Source: Paramecium octaurelia (lineage: Eukaryota; Ciliophora; Oligohymenophorea; Peniculida; Parameciidae). Taken from it: a stretch of DNA of 64,000 nt. The notes beneath the pieces are model-generated. The model ran no database searches. It saw nothing but the letters and a program-made list of their open reading frames with translations, and was not told where the DNA came from. Shown piece by piece: positions 61,224-64,000 of the stretch. Every line of letters begins with the position of its first letter. Positions within the stretch are counted from its first letter, which is position 1. The DNA is taken from assembly GCA_905182995.1 (NCBI GenBank), contig CAJJDP010000075.1, forward strand, positions 65,210-129,209, read 5' to 3'. Made by a program: the position numbers and the translations under genes.

Positions 61224-61875
61224 TTAAAAAGGTTATATTATAAAATTTATTATGAAACTGAGTCTAATTAGAATTTAATAGATTAAAATTTAGGAATAAC
61301 TCTAATTTATGGAAATTTTGTTTCATTTCAAACAAAACGTTATAGTTTTGGATAACAATCAAACCCTAAAAATAAAGTAATAAAACAAAATACTCTTAAT
61401 ATATCAAAATAAGGAGTATATTACAATTTTATAATTACCAAATGAATGTTTTGCAATGTATCTTATTTTTTAGATAAAAATTATAATCTAAAATAGAATA
61501 TCTATACTGATTAAAAAAGTGTAAAAAATTCATGTTACATTGAATGAAAAAAAGTTATCAAAATTTTTGCTATTCAGAAAATTGATTAAATTTATGCATG
61601 ATAATTCTTCACATTAGATAATTTTCTAAGTTATAATTGCTCAATCCAAAATTCAATTTTAGGTTGGAATTATTTCTTCATTCAAAATGATATTTAATTT
61701 ATTTTCTTTATATTGTATTAAAAATCTTCTTTTTTATATATCCCTTATCAACCGCAACTTCTATCGGGTATCAATTTATATAATTGATTTAATTGGTAAA
61801 TCTATTGAGTTTTATATAATTCATAATTTAGATTAGTTTGCATTCTGGTTATATATGTTATTATTATAATATTAA
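61224..61875. other. AT-rich spacer, no gene supported
   Basis: 650 bp of low-complexity AT-rich DNA. A short less AT-rich island near 61740-61775 stands out slightly but shows no recognisable RNA or protein. Confidence 0.5.
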
Positions 61876-62553
61876 TCATTTTGGTCCTTGGGCTGCAAGA
61901 ATGGCCATCTCTTATGCTTCTTAAGCTTCTATTTTTTCCATATATTCTTATAATTATTCCGCAGGTACTTCATCTGGCATTAATTGGGTTTATTTAATTT
62001 CATATTCAGGTTCTTCAGGACTCATCATCAATGAACCATCTGCAGGTTAAAATGGTGAATCGACTCCCTTTTAATCTGGAATTGAATCCTTCTCAAACAC
62101 TGGATTAAGTTGATTTTCTACAACATCAACTGGCATTTGATCAGTTGGATCTTAAGTTTGAATATCAACATTCAAAGCATTCATGTATTAGTCATCATCA
62201 GAACCTTTGGTTGATGATAATTGCTATTGCTTTTCTTCTTCATATCTTTTTTATTCTTCTAAATCTAATTAATCTTGCTCTTGGCTAGTTAAACTTATTT
62301 CAGATTCTTATTGCTCTTATTATTATGGTTATTCTGTCTATTCTGATTAAATTTGTGTCTCTTAGACTAATTCAGCTTCTTTCTATACAGTTTCAGCAGG
62401 TTCTGAATAGCTTTTATCATCATCGATATAGTCAATTTCTTGAGTCTAGACTAATGATTTTTATGAGTTTGCAGTGTTCTATTTATGATGACGAATATTA
62501 TGGCCAGCAAAACTTAAGCAAACGATCGCTAATACCAATATTGCTTGTTTCAT
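61876..62553 (-). CDS. Secreted or lumenal Q/E-rich protein, 225 aa
   Basis: Intronless exact frame from ATG 62553 to TGA 61878..61876. A clear signal peptide (MKQAILVLAIVCLSFAG) is followed by HNIRHHKQN and a long acidic, glutamine-rich, probably disordered chain (EISLTSQEQDQLDLEEQKRY, DPTDQMPVDVVENQLNP, PEEPEYEIKQTQLMPDEVPA). The C-terminus is helical (YMEKIEAQEAQEMAILAAQG). No family was recognised. It could be a secretory-granule (trichocyst/mucocyst-like) matrix or surface-coat component, which is inference from composition only. Confidence 0.7.
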
Positions 62554-63384
62554 CAAAACGGATTATAAATTTATTATTATGCCTTTATCAAAATTATCTC
62601 AATATTTAATACATTTCAATCTCAGCATCTTAAGTAAACAAAATCTAAACAAATTGTAATTTCTAAAGGCTAAACAAAATAATCAAAATTATTTAAACAT
62701 AAGCTGCAGTATTTATATAAATCTTTAAATTTATATCGAATTAGAATAAATGAATATTAAATTAGTTGAGAAGTTTTGTCTACTTTGAATATGAAATACA
62801 AATAATTCATCAAAAATAATCAATAATTCATACTATTTAAACTTTTAATTTAACAATATAAACTGCATCTAAAAGTAAAAAGAAATAAATAAAGCATTTC
62901 TACATTCTCTTTTTTTGGAATCATTTTAATTTCATTAGAAATCATTAGAAGACAGAAAAATACGATTTCTCTTCTTAAGATTAATTGATTCTAGATTTTA
63001 TGATCACAAAGTCATCATTTAGATAAAATGATTAAAAATATGAATAAGTAATTGAATTAAAACTATTTTAAAATACACTATATTTAAAATGTAATATTTA
63101 TCTTATAAATCAGTGATGAAATTTTTTCGATTTTGCTTAAAAGGCCTATTTTTGATTTTATTTTATTGTTTTTAATTTTAGTTTGAATTGCTATCCACTC
63201 AAGATTATTAAATGAATAGAACATAAGTATATTAAATAATATTTCTTTCTTGTCTTATTTTATTTAGATCACTTAAAATTTGATAATCAAATTTATTAAT
63301 ATTAAAATACAATTTAACTATAAACCCATAATTTAATAAATTTAATAATAATATATAAAGGAAATAAAAAGAGTATTAAATTTC
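62554..63384. other. AT-rich spacer upstream of U2 snRNA
   Basis: 830 bp with no coding frame. It contains the promoter of the secreted protein gene and, at its right end, that of U2. A TATATAAAG sequence at 63352-63360 lies about 30 bp before the U2 start, though in DNA this AT-rich it could be chance. Confidence 0.45.
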
Positions 63385-63574
63385 ATACCTTCTCGGCCTT
63401 TTGGCTAAGATCAAGTGTAGTATCTGTTCTTATCAGAGTGATATCTGATATCTCCTACGAGGAGAATGATATCACTGCAATTTTTAAATGGGGCTGGGTT
63501 TACTTGGGGCTTGCCCCGGTCCCAGCATAGTCGACCCTGACTTACACGACCTCGGGGAACGGCTAACCCGCTAC
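63385..63574 (+). ncRNA. U2 spliceosomal snRNA
   Basis: About 190 nt. The 5' end ATACCTTCTCGGCCTTTTGG and following GCTAAGATCAAGTGTAGTAT are the near-universal U2 start, with the GTAGTA branch-site recognition element at 63417..63422. Stem-loop IIa/b follows (ATCAGAGTGATATCTGAT), then an Sm site AATTTTTAA at 63479..63487 and the GC-rich 3' hairpins (GGGGCTGGG...CCCAGC and a second stem). The 3' end is placed at the last base before a T run, to within a few bases. Pairs with intron branch sites during splicing, which fits a genome full of tiny introns. Confidence 0.97.
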
Positions 63575-63763
63575 TTTTTAATTTAAACAAACGAAATTTA
63601 TTATTATTTATATATCAGGGTGACCATCGGAACTTCGGGGCAAAGATTTATTTGGATGAAGAACTGACTGTCCTTCCGGTAGTGGATGGAAATAGAAATA
63701 AATTTTGGAAGGAATTGAATATCTTGAAATTTGATTTTGATAATTAAATAATAAATAATTGCA
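63575..63763 (+). other. Short gap with a less AT-rich, coding-like or structured stretch
   Basis: Between U2 and the next ATG. Bases 63615-63690 are clearly richer in G+C than spacer and read GDHRNFGAKIYLDEELTVLP then VVDGNRNKFWKELNI in one open frame that has no start codon. It could be a lost exon, a 5' UTR, or a second small RNA; see findings. Confidence 0.4.
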
Positions 63764-64000
63764 ATGTTCCGTATGTTTGATCCGATGTATTAGTCGATGA
63801 ACTAGATCCTGGAGGAAAATGGTAATATCTTATGGTTGGGAGATTGCACTGCTGCATATGATAGAAGCTTGTTGGATGCGAGAGGAATTAAGACAGTTTT
63901 AACAGTAGCTGCAGGATTGAATGTGTCTTATCCTGAGGGTGGAATAGTGCACAAAGTAAAATAGATACATATGGCTAAGGTTTATCACATATTGGATATT
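63764..64000 (+). CDS. Dual-specificity phosphatase-like protein, 3' end outside the window
   Basis: From ATG 63764 the frame is open to the window edge (79 codons): MFRMFDPMYQSMNQIL, then NILWLGDCTAAYDRSLLDAR, GIKTVLTVAAGLNVSYPEGG, IVHKVKQIHMAKVYHILDI. This is the first half of a DUSP domain: the strand I-x-I/L-G-x-x-x-A, the L-x2-x-GI-x-x-V/I-L-V/N repeat and the Y-P-x-G-I-V-H/x-K type segment. The catalytic HCxxGxxRS loop would lie beyond the edge, so activity cannot be judged. No intron is needed in the visible part. Confidence 0.75.

Overview
The window is macronuclear-type DNA of a ciliate, most likely Paramecium or a close relative. Three things seen in the sequence say so. First, real genes stay open only if TAA and TAG are read as glutamine and TGA is the sole stop. 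Second, genes are interrupted by very short GT-AG introns (mostly 21-29 nt, extremes 19 and 74) whose removal restores exact reading frames in almost every model below. Third, genes are packed tightly on both strands in AT-rich DNA. All coding models here use that code. Frames were joined by hand, and nearly all models were checked by requiring that the spliced length be a multiple of three.

Layout. 1-4.7 kb: an RRP15-like gene running off the left edge, a decayed DEAD-box helicase, an orphan protein and a zinc-binding N-terminal-only protein. 4.7-15 kb: a ubiquitin-specific protease, threonyl-tRNA synthetase, a tyrosine phosphatase, tRNA-Thr(UGU), RRP1 and a casein-kinase-1-like kinase. 15.5-27.4 kb: a zinc-knuckle protein, a PPP4R1-like HEAT protein, a NAP1-like histone chaperone, a LIN54/tesmin-type CXC protein, two long coiled-coil proteins and a twin-CX9C protein. 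27.4-30.2 kb: a 1,388-bp segment present twice around a single N, almost certainly an assembly artefact, carrying a PDZ protein with a degenerate protease domain. 30.2-38 kb: cytochrome c1, a B-box coiled-coil protein, an orphan multi-pass membrane protein and several orphans. 39-45.6 kb: a Q-rich orphan, an RS-domain DDX5-like helicase, an OSCA/TMEM63 channel-like protein and an HMG-like protein. 46.8-52.8 kb: coiled-coil, BAR-NPF, cyclic-nucleotide-binding, fatty-acid-hydroxylase and small proteins. 53.7-62.6 kb: a metallo-beta-lactamase/rhodanese fusion, the E2 subunit of 2-oxoglutarate dehydrogenase, an aspartic protease, calcineurin A and two further genes. 63.4-64 kb: U2 snRNA and the 5' part of a dual-specificity phosphatase.

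The genes do not form one pathway; this is ordinary ciliate gene order with no operons. Recurrent themes are ribosome biogenesis (RRP15, RRP1, a dead Spb4-like helicase), mitochondrial respiration and sulfur metabolism (cytochrome c1, DLST, twin CX9C, the persulfide-dioxygenase-like fusion) and phosphorylation signalling (PTP, CK1, PPP4R1-like, CNB protein, calcineurin, DUSP). The points most worth a second look are the MBL-rhodanese fusion, the PDZ pseudoprotease and its artefactual duplication, the RS-domain helicase with a 74-nt intron, the BAR-NPF protein and the helicase pseudogene.
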